DNA of 42,829 nt from Candidatus Gastranaerophilales bacterium (GTDB lineage: Bacteria; Cyanobacteriota; Vampirovibrionia; Gastranaerophilales; Gastranaerophilaceae): contig CAJULR010000011.1 of NCBI GenBank assembly GCA_910587375.1, forward strand, positions 1 to 42,829, in the 5' to 3' direction. Position numbers and translations under genes: made by a program. Below the pieces are notes generated by a model. It ran no database searches and had not been told where the DNA came from. It saw only the letters and a list, made by a program, of their open reading frames with translations. Of the stretch, positions 8,956 to 17,298 are shown one piece after another (positions within the stretch are counted from its first letter, which is position 1; each line of letters starts with the position of its first letter).

Positions 8956-9083
8956 TTTTTCAAGCAAAAGAGATTTTGGATATGAAGACCGTTAAAAAGA
9001 TTGCGAAGCTTAAATCAGACAAAGTATGTGAATAATTTTCGGCTTCGCCCCGTGTCTGAATATCTAAAATCTCTGAAGCGGGA

Positions 9084-9312
9084 AAAATACAGATACTCTG
9101 CGACGACTATTCAGGTTACGGTGCCTTGCAGTGTTACGAGCGCTACAGCGGCTGCCCGGGCTCCAACGATGGCAACTGCTGGCCGTACGTCATATGGTCA
9201 GGCACGCCTAACGGCAGTAACTACTACAACGGATATCTGAACAATGGCACTTGGAACACAAATAGCAACACGGCTACTTACGCTCGTTCTGTGCGCTGTG
9301 TCCTGGATTTGA
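9084..9312 (+). repeat. cassette module 4, separate frame
   Basis: Upstream codons read KIQI, then comes the start box CTCTGCGAC at 9096, the central box at 9150-9160 and the end box at 9292-9312. It lies beyond the stop codon of the first three and in another frame. No start codon with a ribosome site reads into it. The protein segment runs LCDDYSGYGALQC to SVRCVLDL. Confidence 0.85.
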
Positions 9313-9336
9313 ACCCCCTAAAAACAAATTCAATCC

Positions 9337-10062
9337 CTACGCGCCCTTTTTAATATAAATTTCATCACACCCAAGCTTTGTCGCACAATAATATCCGGCA
9401 TTTTCCATAAATTCCTGCAATTTGGGGTCTGAATAATTATTCTCAACACTCACTGTTTTAATGTCATACTTTTTGAAATCAATCGTTTTTAAAATTTTAA
9501 ACTCATTTCCTTCAGTGTCGATTGAAATGTAATCAATTACGGAAACATCCTTGAAATCTGCCATTAGGGTATCAAAGGTCATGGTTTTGACATCAACAGT
9601 ATCCATTGTGCCGCCAACTTCTTCAAGTTCTTTTTTGATCCTCTCGATGTGTTTTTCGCAATATTCTTCTTTAATACCGCTTAAGACGGCGCAATATCCT
9701 GTAATTTTTGTAAATTCTTTCTTTGTATTCTCTGTATCAAGCGCCACATTGTACTTTGCACATTTTCTTGTCCTGCACACTTTTTTAAACATATCAGGGT
9801 TTGGCTCTATACAAATGCCTTTCCAGCCAAGATTTTCCATTCTTAAGGTGTTGCTGAAAGTAACCCCGTTATACGCGCCAATGTCAATAAAAAAGCCTTC
9901 TTTTTTATTATCAAAATAGTCCAGAATATACTTGTCCTGGCCATATTGCGAAAAATACAGGTCTTTATTGTAAATAATTCTCCTAAGGGCAGAAAATTTA
10001 GACCTTATAGTGCGCCCAATACGCACTGCCAACGAACTTTTGTCCTTAAACGAAACAGCCAT
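9337..10062 (-). CDS. FkbM family methyltransferase
   Basis: This is a 241-residue SAM-dependent methyltransferase of the FkbM type. After a basic N-terminus, the conserved YSQYGQDKYI-like lead (FSQYGQDKYILDYF, about 38-51) precedes the SAM-binding motif FFIDIGAYNGVTFSNT and IEPNPDMF. The later DYISIDTEGNEFKIL is the usual post-core motif. Members O-methylate sugars or natural products. Here a surface-glycan substrate is an inference. The stop codon of the DprA-like gene lies 9 bases upstream, so the two are probably co-transcribed. Its 3' end overlaps the edge of the cassette block. Confidence 0.85.
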   Translation of the reverse strand: MAVSFKDKSSLAVRIGRTIRSKFSALRRIIYNKDLYFSQYGQDKYILDYFDNKKEGFFIDIGAYNGVTFSNTLRMENLGWKGICIEPNPDMFKKVCRTRKCAKYNVALDTENTKKEFTKITGYCAVLSGIKEEYCEKHIERIKKELEEVGGTMDTVDVKTMTFDTLMADFKDVSVIDYISIDTEGNEFKILKTIDFKKYDIKTVSVENNYSDPKLQEFMENAGYYCATKLGCDEIYIKKGA

Positions 10063-10071
10063 GCCAAAAAC

Positions 10072-10632
10072 CTAATCCAAATAAAACACTGTTACGACTT
10101 TGTGGGATTCTTCCGCAAAATCCACAGCCTTGTGCAAAGTGTTTGAAGTGTGCGACAAAAAGCAAATTAGCTGCTGACATTCATCAATAATTTCGCGGTT
10201 GCAAATCCTTGAAGCGTCAGTTAAAGTCATCATGGCCCTGTCCGGGTGTTCAATAATATTTGGCACACCAATAAGCTGGTCTTGAACGTCTGATGGCTGT
10301 TGGCCAATGGTTTGCGGCAAAATAACTTTTAATTTTTCAGGGTTTGCCTTCATAGCGCCCCGAATTGCCGCAGCATTTGTTCCTGAAGAACCGCCTGAAG
10401 TTATAATCGTGTTTCCTTGCATAACAAGGGAAGTTGTAAGCGTTTCAATAATCTGTTGATGAGTAATTGCAAGGTTTCTTGAACCAATAATCGCAATTCT
10501 TTTAGCGGACTGCCTGATTGTGGCTAATTCCTGAGCCAGAGTGTCAACTTTATCGATGTCATCATCCGATACTTTGTCCAAATCATCCAACGGAACCATA
10601 ATCGAGGGTTGTTCGTTATTGTTTTCGCTCAT
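10072..10632 (-). CDS. DprA-like SLOG/Rossmann protein
   Basis: The core reads KRIAIIGSRNLAITHQQ, then TIITSGGSSGTNAAAIRGA. This is the nucleotide-binding Rossmann pattern of DprA and the SLOG (LOG-like) superfamily. At 186 residues it has no extra DprA domains. It could load RecA on DNA like DprA, or bind a nucleotide-type ligand. The sequence does not decide. I place the start at the ATG at 10632, not the TTG one codon earlier, because AAGGA lies at correct spacing. The N-terminal 30 residues are acidic. It is followed by the FkbM gene. Confidence 0.75.
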   Translation of the reverse strand: MSENNNEQPSIMVPLDDLDKVSDDDIDKVDTLAQELATIRQSAKRIAIIGSRNLAITHQQIIETLTTSLVMQGNTIITSGGSSGTNAAAIRGAMKANPEKLKVILPQTIGQQPSDVQDQLIGVPNIIEHPDRAMMTLTDASRICNREIIDECQQLICFLSHTSNTLHKAVDFAEESHKVVTVFYLD

Positions 10633-10739
10633 CAATTTTTCCTTAATATTTTTTTGTATTATAATGATAGCATATTTTTTTAATTTTGACTATTTTTTAT
10701 TAAATTATACTTTTTTAGGGACGGGGAATTACAACAGCA

Positions 10740-13403
10740 ATGCAGGATTTAGCTTTTTTAAAGGGATTAAACACAGAACAATCCCGCGCAGTTACAGAGC
10801 CAAGCGGGCCGATTTTGGTCTTGGCGGGCGCAGGGTCTGGCAAAACAAAAGTTCTAACCTCAAGAATAGCAAATTTAGTGCATTCTGGCGTCAGCCCCTT
10901 TGAAATTTTGGCGGTAACTTTTACAAACAAGGCCGCAAAAGAAATGAGCGCAAGGCTTTCAGCCTATCTTGGCGAAGAAACCGTAAAACGTATGTGGGTG
11001 GGCACTTTCCACAACATCGCAGGGCGAATTTTAAGGCGCGACCTTGACAAATATCAAACAAAAGACGGCAGAAAATGGGGCAATAACTACGTTATATACG
11101 ACGATACAGACACAAAAACCATAATAAAAAATGCTATTAAAAAATTTAATTTGGATGAAAAAATTTATGAGGTCAAGCTTGTAAAATCAATAATTTCAAA
11201 CGCCAAAAACAAAATGCAGGACGCATATGCCTTTGCAAGCTCTGCTCGCGATTATAAAACAGAAAAAATTTCCGAAGTTTATTATGAATATGAAAAACAG
11301 CTTGCAATCAACAATGCGCTTGATTTTGACGACATGCTCATGCTTTGTGTAAATCTTTTGGCTGAAAATGAACTGGTGAGGGAAAATTACGCAAGAAGGT
11401 TCAAACACATTCTGACAGACGAGTTTCAAGACACAAACAAGGCTCAATATAAGTTAATTCGTATGTTATACAACAATGAAAAAGCTAAAACTCCCGGCAC
11501 AAGCCTTTGTGCGGTGGGTGATGTTGACCAGTCAATTTATAGTTGGCGCGGGGCAGATTTCAAGATTATACTTGGTTTTCAAAAGGATTATGAAAGCGCA
11601 AAATTAATCAAACTGGAGCAAAATTACCGCTCAACAGAAAACATTTTAAACGCTGCAAACGCAGTCATAGTCAACAATTCAGAGCGTCTTGATAAAAACC
11701 TGTATTCCCAAAAAGGCGCAGGCGAGAAGATTTTAACCTACGAAGCAGAATCTGATTACGAGGAAAGCCTCTATATAGCTAAAAAAATCCGCGAACTCTA
11801 CAATTTGGGCACTCCGTATGAGGATATGGCGGTTTTATACCGCACAAACGCACAATCAAGGGGAATTGAGGAAGCTTTGATGTCAAATTCCTTGCCCTAC
11901 AAGATTGTTGGCGGTTTGAGGTTTTATGAAAGAAAAGAAATTAAGGACATTGTTGCTTATTTAAAATTAGTCTATAACCCCAATGATAATCAGAGTTTGA
12001 GGCGTGTTATAAACGTTCCGAAGCGCGGAATTGGCGACACTACGGTCAAAAAATTGGCAGAACTTGCTGATAGCAAGGATTTAAGCATTTTTGGAATTAT
12101 TCAAAATATTGATGAATATGAAGATTTTTCAGCCCGCCATAAGGCCCTCCTTACGGGCTTTAAGGACACAATTTTGAACCTTATAAATAAACAAAATGAG
12201 ATGGAATTATCCGAATTTGTAAGTTTTGCGCTTGAATATTCAGGATATTTGGCGGAATTAAAGGCGGAAGATACGGTTGAAAACCAGTCCAGGATTGAAA
12301 ACTTGCAAGAATTTATAAACGTTGTACGCGAGTTTGAACTGGATGAATTATATTTTGAAGATGAAGCTGAAGACCTTGGCGCACTAGGGAATTTCCTAAC
12401 CCAGGTGGCTTTAGTGTCCGATATAGATGAGGTTAAGGACAATGAAAAATCTGTAACCCTTATGACGCTTCACGCTTCAAAGGGTTTGGAATTTCCCGTC
12501 GTATTTTTGGCAGGATTAGAAGAAGGCATGTTCCCAAATGCCCGTACAATTGGCCAAAATGAGTCATCTACAGAACTTGAAGAGGAAAGACGCTTGATGT
12601 ACGTGGGTATCACGCGTGCAAAGGACCTCTTGCACTTGACCTGGGCGCAAAGGCGCCGTGTTTGGGGGGATATAAAATTTTTCCCGCCATCAAGGTTTAT
12701 AGAAGAAATCCCTGCCCACCTGCTTCAAGAGGATGAAGCACACGTGAAAGTGGCTTATAACAATGGTTGGGGCGGTTCAAAAGTGTCAAAAGGCAATGAA
12801 GACAAGGGATATGGTCAAAAAAATACCGATTTTTACAAAAAATCTTCATATGGCACACCAAAGGAACGTCAAAACACCGGCAGCACAAGCAATTCGGGAA
12901 ATTCATCCACGTTGAACAAAGGCGGTTCTTTGCTTTCAAGCATTGCGAGAATAAAAAAGTCCAAAAACAGTGAAACCGGGTCGTTACAAGAGCCTAAAAC
13001 CGAGACAGTACAAAGAACAGCACCGAAAAATTTTGTTGTAAAAAATAAAAAAACCGAAAATTTTGAAACTGCAAAATCTCAAAATTACAACGTCGCACCT
13101 CAAAAAAATGAGTCAAAAATTGAAAAACCCGAACAAAAAATCGAACCAAAGGCAGCCGAGCCAAAAATGAGTATTCACGACATTATTGCAAAATGCAAAG
13201 AGCAGGCAAAAGCCCCGCAGGGCCAGCCTTTAGCCGGTTTTAAAACTTTAAAAGACGGCACAAGAGTTTTCCACCAACAGTTTGGGGTTGGCCATATCCT
13301 GAAAAGCGAAACTACAGGCGGACAAACAAGCTATACAGTAGAATTCACCAAAGCCGGAATTAAAACAATAGATGATTCCTCTGGTATGTTGAAAACCTTC
13401 TAA
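10740..13403 (+). CDS. pcrA: UvrD/PcrA-type superfamily 1A DNA helicase
   Basis: This 887-residue helicase contains the full SF1 motif set: AGAGSGKT (29-36), TFTNKAAKEM (Ia), DEFQDTNKAQ (II), VGDVDQSIYSWRGA (III), LEQNYRS (IV), VTLMTLHASKGLEFP (V) and EEERRLMYVGITRAK (VI). It unwinds DNA 3'-5' in repair and replication restart. Residues about 690-820 are a low-complexity Lys/Ser/Thr/Asn linker. The last 60 residues (RVFHQQFGVGHIL ... YTVEFTKAGIKTI) form the small C-terminal beta domain seen in PcrA, which contacts RNA polymerase in known homologues. It is divergent from the dprA-like gene. The start has only a weak, distant ribosome site (GGGGA, 13 bases). Confidence 0.93.
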   Translation: MQDLAFLKGLNTEQSRAVTEPSGPILVLAGAGSGKTKVLTSRIANLVHSGVSPFEILAVTFTNKAAKEMSARLSAYLGEETVKRMWVGTFHNIAGRILRRDLDKYQTKDGRKWGNNYVIYDDTDTKTIIKNAIKKFNLDEKIYEVKLVKSIISNAKNKMQDAYAFASSARDYKTEKISEVYYEYEKQLAINNALDFDDMLMLCVNLLAENELVRENYARRFKHILTDEFQDTNKAQYKLIRMLYNNEKAKTPGTSLCAVGDVDQSIYSWRGADFKIILGFQKDYESAKLIKLEQNYRSTENILNAANAVIVNNSERLDKNLYSQKGAGEKILTYEAESDYEESLYIAKKIRELYNLGTPYEDMAVLYRTNAQSRGIEEALMSNSLPYKIVGGLRFYERKEIKDIVAYLKLVYNPNDNQSLRRVINVPKRGIGDTTVKKLAELADSKDLSIFGIIQNIDEYEDFSARHKALLTGFKDTILNLINKQNEMELSEFVSFALEYSGYLAELKAEDTVENQSRIENLQEFINVVREFELDELYFEDEAEDLGALGNFLTQVALVSDIDEVKDNEKSVTLMTLHASKGLEFPVVFLAGLEEGMFPNARTIGQNESSTELEEERRLMYVGITRAKDLLHLTWAQRRRVWGDIKFFPPSRFIEEIPAHLLQEDEAHVKVAYNNGWGGSKVSKGNEDKGYGQKNTDFYKKSSYGTPKERQNTGSTSNSGNSSTLNKGGSLLSSIARIKKSKNSETGSLQEPKTETVQRTAPKNFVVKNKKTENFETAKSQNYNVAPQKNESKIEKPEQKIEPKAAEPKMSIHDIIAKCKEQAKAPQGQPLAGFKTLKDGTRVFHQQFGVGHILKSETTGGQTSYTVEFTKAGIKTIDDSSGMLKTF

Positions 13404-13448
13404 AACCTTGCAGACACAATGTTTCACAGCATTTTACACAATGTGAAG

Positions 13449-14825
13449 CTACATTGTTTCCAAATTTAATTCTTTCAAAATGCCTTGTTTTATCTCTAAA
13501 ACATCGGTGCCAAGGTTCTCCAACACTTTCATAGCAAGGCAATCCGGCTGTTTTGTGATTGCATAGAGCAAATGTTCAGACACAATCTTTGTTTTGCCGT
13601 GTTTTTTAGCCGCAAGATAAGCCATATCAAGCATTTTCTTTGCGCGGACAGAATATTCAAAGCCGTTATGATTTTCTTCAACACTATACCCCACAAGGCT
13701 TTCCACCTCTCTACGGGCGTCTTTTAAAGTGATATCAAGCTTTTTCAGAACTTCATATGCCACAGAAGGCTGGTGTGAGAGAATTCCAAGAAGAATCATT
13801 TCAGAACCCACTGTTTTTTTGTTAAAGCTTTCTGCTTCATTTTTTGCAAAGCGAAGTATAGCAAGGGTTTCAGGCACATTTTGAGAAGCTGAATTTATGT
13901 CTTTTAAGAGCTTTTCTTCAAAATTTAAATTTTCATCCGAAAGTTTGCTTAAAATTTTGTAGGCAATCCCCGTTTTTGCCTTCAAAACGCCTAGAATTAT
14001 GTGTTCAGGGCGAATTTCAACCGAGCCCATCTCACGCGCGGTGTCAAGGCTCATAAGCATTGCCCTGAAAGCATTTGGGGTAAAAATTATCCTTCTTTCG
14101 CCATATTCTTCACTTCGGTTTGAAAAATTTTCAAGTTCTTTGTTAAAATTTTCCTTTGAAACCCCATATTTTTCAAGGATTTGGGTAATTTCATTATCCG
14201 AATTATCCAAAATGGATTCCACAATCTGCTCTGTCCCAAGGATTTCATACCCCATCGTGGAAAGCTTTGACTGTGCGGTTTTTAGCAAATTTGAAACAGA
14301 ATTTTCGGCCAGAATTGTTTCGATATTAAACCCTGCAGGCGCCGCCGCTTCGGTCTTTTCGGGGTGTTTATAGGCTGTTTTGGAAGAATTTTTCTCGATA
14401 AGACGAATGAGGTTGTTTACGATTTTTTCTTCGTCCATATCAAATTCTTTTAAAATTTCATAAGCCCCTGAATTTTTAGAGAAAAATATCGCCAAAGCAA
14501 TGTGGGCGGGCATTATAAGCGCATTATTATATTGTTTTGCAATTTCAACAGATTTTTCCAAAATACTTTTGGCACTGGCCGAAAACGAGATGTATTCACG
14601 TTTTTTAGGCTTTTGCTTTACAAAAATTTTAGAATTAATAATTTTTATAAGCTCATCAGCGTCAATATTTTCTGCCCCCATTAATTTTGCCTCAACCCCT
14701 TTGCTGTTGGTGGCTAAGGCAAGCAAAATATGCTCAGAATAGACCTTGTCGGAATTAAAATTTCCGGCTTGAATCTGGGCATTTTGGACAATATCAATTG
14801 CTTTTTGAGTAAATTTTTCTAGCAT
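13449..14825 (-). CDS. protein made only of Clp N-domain repeats
   Basis: The 458 residues contain repeated Clp_N (R-domain) units. Examples are FTQKAIDIVQNAQ with YSEHILLAL (1-40), FSASAKSILEKSVEIAKQ with IMPAHIALAI (80-110), FTPNAFRAMLMSLDTAREM with IRPEHIILGVL (about 250-290), ILRFAKNEAESF with GSEMILLGIL, and YSVRAKKMLDMAYLAAKK with VSEHLLYAI (near 395-435). That is six half-repeats, or about three domains. There is no AAA+ module and no Walker motif. In ClpA/ClpC this domain binds substrates and adaptors. A stand-alone multi-R protein could be an adaptor or a decoy for ClpC. Its single-gene unit lies tail to tail with pcrA. Confidence 0.85.
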   Translation of the reverse strand: MLEKFTQKAIDIVQNAQIQAGNFNSDKVYSEHILLALATNSKGVEAKLMGAENIDADELIKIINSKIFVKQKPKKREYISFSASAKSILEKSVEIAKQYNNALIMPAHIALAIFFSKNSGAYEILKEFDMDEEKIVNNLIRLIEKNSSKTAYKHPEKTEAAAPAGFNIETILAENSVSNLLKTAQSKLSTMGYEILGTEQIVESILDNSDNEITQILEKYGVSKENFNKELENFSNRSEEYGERRIIFTPNAFRAMLMSLDTAREMGSVEIRPEHIILGVLKAKTGIAYKILSKLSDENLNFEEKLLKDINSASQNVPETLAILRFAKNEAESFNKKTVGSEMILLGILSHQPSVAYEVLKKLDITLKDARREVESLVGYSVEENHNGFEYSVRAKKMLDMAYLAAKKHGKTKIVSEHLLYAITKQPDCLAMKVLENLGTDVLEIKQGILKELNLETM

Positions 14826-14952
14826 ATTTTTTATAATTTTACACTAATTTTGAGCGGTTGTATATACTAAAGTGTTCGTAAACTTTTGTAAATTTTACTT
14901 TTAAGCCAAATTTGAAACAAAATTAAAACATTCTAAATTTTTGGCAAAACAA

Positions 14953-14981
14953 AAGAAGGAAGCACTTTTTGCCCCCTTCTT
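14953..14981 (-). terminator. terminator of the secreted repeat protein gene
   Basis: Inverted repeat AAGAAGG (14953-14959) and CCTTCTT (14975-14981). Reading the minus strand, it is followed by TTTTGTTTT. It lies 34 bases after the stop of the gene at 15015. Confidence 0.7.
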
Positions 14982-15014
14982 CCATCGTGTTTTGCATAGT
15001 TTGAGTTAGAAAAC

Positions 15015-15332
15015 TTATCTTGTTTTTTTTGCTTTTGAAGTTTGCTTAACGGGCGCATTTTCTTCAACAGCTTCGGTTTTTGCTTCTTCTGCGGCTTCCG
15101 TTTTTTCTTCAACAGCCTGTTCTGCAGCAGGTGCTTCGGTTTTAACTTCAGACACCTCTTCTGTTTTCACCTCTTCGGTTTTAACTTCTTCAGTTTGAAC
15201 AGTTTCCACTGCTTTTGTTTCACTTTGAACAACAGGTACAACCACCTGATTTCCGGTTGTTAATTCTTCTGCATTCACGCCTGCAGCTGAAAAAACGGCC
15301 ATTGCCGCAAATAATAACGCAGCTTTTTTCAT
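15015..15332 (-). CDS. secreted Glu/Thr/Val/Ala-rich repeat protein (105 aa)
   Basis: A clear signal peptide (MKKAALLFAAMAVFSAAGVNA) is followed by a short linker and a low-complexity acidic tail with repeats such as EEVKTEEVKTEEV, ending in a basic QTSKAKKTR. A strong ribosome site, AAAGGAGGAG, precedes the ATG. The longer protein at 38234-39097 has the same build, so the two are probably paralogues. The role is unknown; a periplasmic or cell-surface spacer is possible. A perfect palindrome at 15365-15382 lies 33 bases upstream of the start, and a MarR gene is beyond it, so repression by MarR is plausible. Confidence 0.75.
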   Translation of the reverse strand: MKKAALLFAAMAVFSAAGVNAEELTTGNQVVVPVVQSETKAVETVQTEEVKTEEVKTEEVSEVKTEAPAAEQAVEEKTEAAEEAKTEAVEENAPVKQTSKAKKTR

Positions 15333-15364
15333 AAAATTCTCCTCCTTTTATGTTGATATTTCAC

Positions 15365-15382
15365 ATGTTGAAAATTCAACAT
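15365..15382. promoter_or_regulatory. perfect palindrome, candidate MarR operator
   Basis: ATGTTGAA-AA-TTCAACAT is a perfect 8-2-8 palindrome between the MarR gene and the secreted-protein gene. It is nested in a longer imperfect symmetry (ATATTTC ... GAAATAT). MarR dimers bind sites of this size and symmetry. Assignment to the adjacent regulator is inference. A related sequence, ATATTGAAGTTAACAT, occurs at 26536-26551 upstream of the F-x-G gene starting at 26485. Confidence 0.5.
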
Positions 15383-15419
15383 AATAATATGAGAAATATT
15401 CCTTAATGTCAAGCATTTA

Positions 15420-15992
15420 CTATAGTTTCAGGTTGTAGTCCACTCTAAGTTTTTCCGTTAAATTCAGCATATATTCTGTCATTTCAATTCTTTTTTTCAT
15501 ACATTCTTTTGGGCTTTTTGAAATCAAACCCATTATAAACTCCCTTATTTCAGCGTATGCAGCTTCTCCCATTTCTGTTAAATAAAATTTGGTCACCGCT
15601 TTTCGCTTCCCTTTAATTGCGGCCTCTCTTCTGACATAGCCCGTTTCTTCAAGCTTTATCAACATTTTGCAGACATAGGAGCGCTGCATAAAAAGTTTTT
15701 TTGCAATATCAAACTGAATAATTCCCGGGTGCTGACAAATTATTTCAAGAATTATATACTCTTCATGCCCGATTTTAAAGCCCATTTGCTTGTATAGCTT
15801 CCTCATAGATTCCTTGCAAGCCCTTGCCAAAAGCTCTGCGGCAAACATGATGGATTCAGTGTATGATAGATATTTTTGCTCTTCTTGGTTCATATCAGTT
15901 ACATATTTTAGCATAAATTGAGTCGCGAATGAACTTTTTTGGTAAAATCCTTTTGCGGACTTTTTAAAATAATGGCAAGAATTTTTTTTCAC
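15420..15992 (-). CDS. MarR family transcriptional regulator
   Basis: This is a winged-helix regulator. It has an N-terminal dimerisation helix (LLARACKESMRKLYKQMGF), a helix-turn-helix around GIIQFDIAKKLFMQRSYVCKMLIKLEETGYV, the wing KGKRKAVTKFYLTEMG, and C-terminal dimer helices. The open frame starts at a GTG at 15992 (190 aa) with no ribosome site. ATGs at 15911 (163 aa) and 15893 (157 aa) give lengths nearer to the usual 140-160, so the real start is probably one of these. The likely target is the palindrome at 15365-15382, 38 bases downstream of its stop, in front of the next gene. Confidence 0.85.
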   Translation of the reverse strand: MKKNSCHYFKKSAKGFYQKSSFATQFMLKYVTDMNQEEQKYLSYTESIMFAAELLARACKESMRKLYKQMGFKIGHEEYIILEIICQHPGIIQFDIAKKLFMQRSYVCKMLIKLEETGYVRREAAIKGKRKAVTKFYLTEMGEAAYAEIREFIMGLISKSPKECMKKRIEMTEYMLNLTEKLRVDYNLKL

Positions 15993-16028
15993 AAGTCTTT
16001 ATAGGAGAGGATATTAGAAGGATTTTAT

Positions 16029-16709
16029 ATGAAAATTAACATAATTTCAGCACAAAGAGGATTTTTAAAGCAAAATACCGAAATGAAAACAGACAGGCCG
16101 GGCTTTAGAGGGCTTGAAAAAGGAGCGCAAAAAGCAGGACAGGCGGCAGCAGAGGCTGCAGGAAAGGCTTTTAGCCAAGGAACTTCCGCCGCAGGCAAAG
16201 CGGGGGCAGAAAAAACAAGTTCTACCAAATTTTTGCACACTGCCTTTGAAGCGGTAAAATTCATTAGCAAAAAGGTTTTAGACGGCATTTCAAAAATAAT
16301 CGGAAAAATTTCTGAAATTATAAAAGCAGGAGGCAAGGGTGCTAAAAAAGCGCAAACCCCGGCCCAAGGCGCAAAAGCAGCAAAACCAAAAACACCTGTG
16401 GCCCAAGAGAATATTAAGCCTGCGCAGGCCGCAGAAACTATTGCCCCTGTAACAGAAGAGCTGGCGCAAGAAGCAGCGGAAGCCGAAAGCAAGGTTATTC
16501 CCTTCCCAAAAGGAATGGAGATTGTAGTTGCAGGCAAGAAATTTATTTACACGCCGGGAAAAGACAAGCTGCCAGAGGGTGCTGAAATTCAAGACGGGGT
16601 GCTTATGCTTGATAAATCTATAAAAAATGACCCCAAAATGGCAATTCAAAAAATGAGAGAAGCGATTGAGCTTGCAAAGGGCTGGGGCAAGGAAGAGCCT
16701 ACATTATAA
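16029..16709 (+). CDS. F-x-G motif Ala/Lys-rich protein (226 aa)
   Basis: The N-terminus MKINIISAQRGF with GFRG at 25-28 matches the pattern of short lineage proteins in this window. It is followed by an Ala/Gly/Lys-rich region (about 32-70), a basic helix (VKFISKKVLDGISKIIGKIS, about 78-97), a Lys/Pro/Ala linker, and a small folded C-terminal part (VIPFPKGMEIVVAGKKFIYTPG ... MAIQKMREAIELAKGW). AAGGA precedes the ATG. No signal peptide is seen. The function is unknown. Its last 11 bases overlap the end of dtd on the other strand. Confidence 0.7.
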   Translation: MKINIISAQRGFLKQNTEMKTDRPGFRGLEKGAQKAGQAAAEAAGKAFSQGTSAAGKAGAEKTSSTKFLHTAFEAVKFISKKVLDGISKIIGKISEIIKAGGKGAKKAQTPAQGAKAAKPKTPVAQENIKPAQAAETIAPVTEELAQEAAEAESKVIPFPKGMEIVVAGKKFIYTPGKDKLPEGAEIQDGVLMLDKSIKNDPKMAIQKMREAIELAKGWGKEEPTL

Positions 16710-17220
16710 TTGTGACAGGGCCGTCATTTAGAAGAGAAATTTTCATATCTGCGCCAAAGACGCCTGTCTGAACGGATTTCACCCCCTTACTATTGCTTTC
16801 TTTTGCAAGGGCTTTTGCCGAAGTGCGCAGTTTTTGGACAAAATCTTCATACATTTTTTTCGCCAAAACAGGCTCCATTGCAGAGTCAAAGCTTGGGCGG
16901 GTTCCTTTTTTACAGTTTGCTGCAAGTGTAAATTGAGAAACAACAAGGATTTCACCCCTGATATCAAAGACAGAGCGGTTCATTCTGCTGCTTTTTGGGT
17001 TATCAGGAAGTTGTTCTTCAAAAATTCGAAGTTTTAAAATTTTATTTGCAAAATATTCTAAAACGCCGTTGCTATCGAGCTTTTTGCCGCCGTATTCCCC
17101 GCCAAATTCATCCCCTTTTTCTGCGCAGAAAAAGACCAAAAGCCCCTCATTTATTGAAGAAAAAACCTTTCCTTCAATTTCGACACTTGCATTTTTCACT
17201 CTTTGGATTACAAATTTCAC
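16699..17220 (-). CDS. dtd: D-aminoacyl-tRNA deacylase
   Basis: This enzyme hydrolyses the ester between D-amino acids (and glycine mischarged on tRNA-Ala) and tRNA. Conserved features are the start MKFVIQRVKNASVEI, the motif VSQFTLAAN near the middle, and the C-terminal NDGPVTI, which together form the cross-subunit active site. At 173 residues it is longer than the usual 145-150 because of an insert at about 40-60 (GGEYGGKKLDSNGVLEYF). The stop overlaps the convergent F-x-G gene by 11 bases. Confidence 0.95.
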   Translation of the reverse strand: MKFVIQRVKNASVEIEGKVFSSINEGLLVFFCAEKGDEFGGEYGGKKLDSNGVLEYFANKILKLRIFEEQLPDNPKSSRMNRSVFDIRGEILVVSQFTLAANCKKGTRPSFDSAMEPVLAKKMYEDFVQKLRTSAKALAKESNSKGVKSVQTGVFGADMKISLLNDGPVTIIM

Positions 17221-17244
17221 CTTAAAACTCCTTTAAAAATTGAA

Positions 17245-17288
17245 AAAATTCCGCCAAACCTCTGTTCTAAAAGGCTTGACGGAATTTT
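17245..17288 (-). terminator. terminator after rpsA
   Basis: AAAATTCCG (17245-17253) and CGGAATTTT (17280-17288) form a 9-bp stem. It lies just downstream of the rpsA stop, before dtd. On the minus strand the stem ends in a run of T. Confidence 0.65.
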
Positions 17289-17298
17289 AAACATTGAA

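Larger units (their letters stand above)
8238..9035 (+). pseudogene. open frame across three Cys-rich modules; probable silent cassette block
   Basis: A 265-codon frame runs through three tandem modules. Each module has the pattern LCD-x2-SGYGALQC ... SGGCPG ... GVRCVLDL. The ATG has no ribosome site. The first 30 residues hold no signal peptide, membrane segment or prepilin motif, although a protein this rich in Cys and Gly should be extracytoplasmic. After module 3 the frame runs into unrelated Lys-rich sequence and stops. I read it as donor or relic sequence, not an expressed gene. VRC-x-L-D at module ends recalls the C-terminus of FISUMP-type and minor-pilin domains, from memory. It could instead be an expressed gene from a distant promoter. 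Confidence 0.55.
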
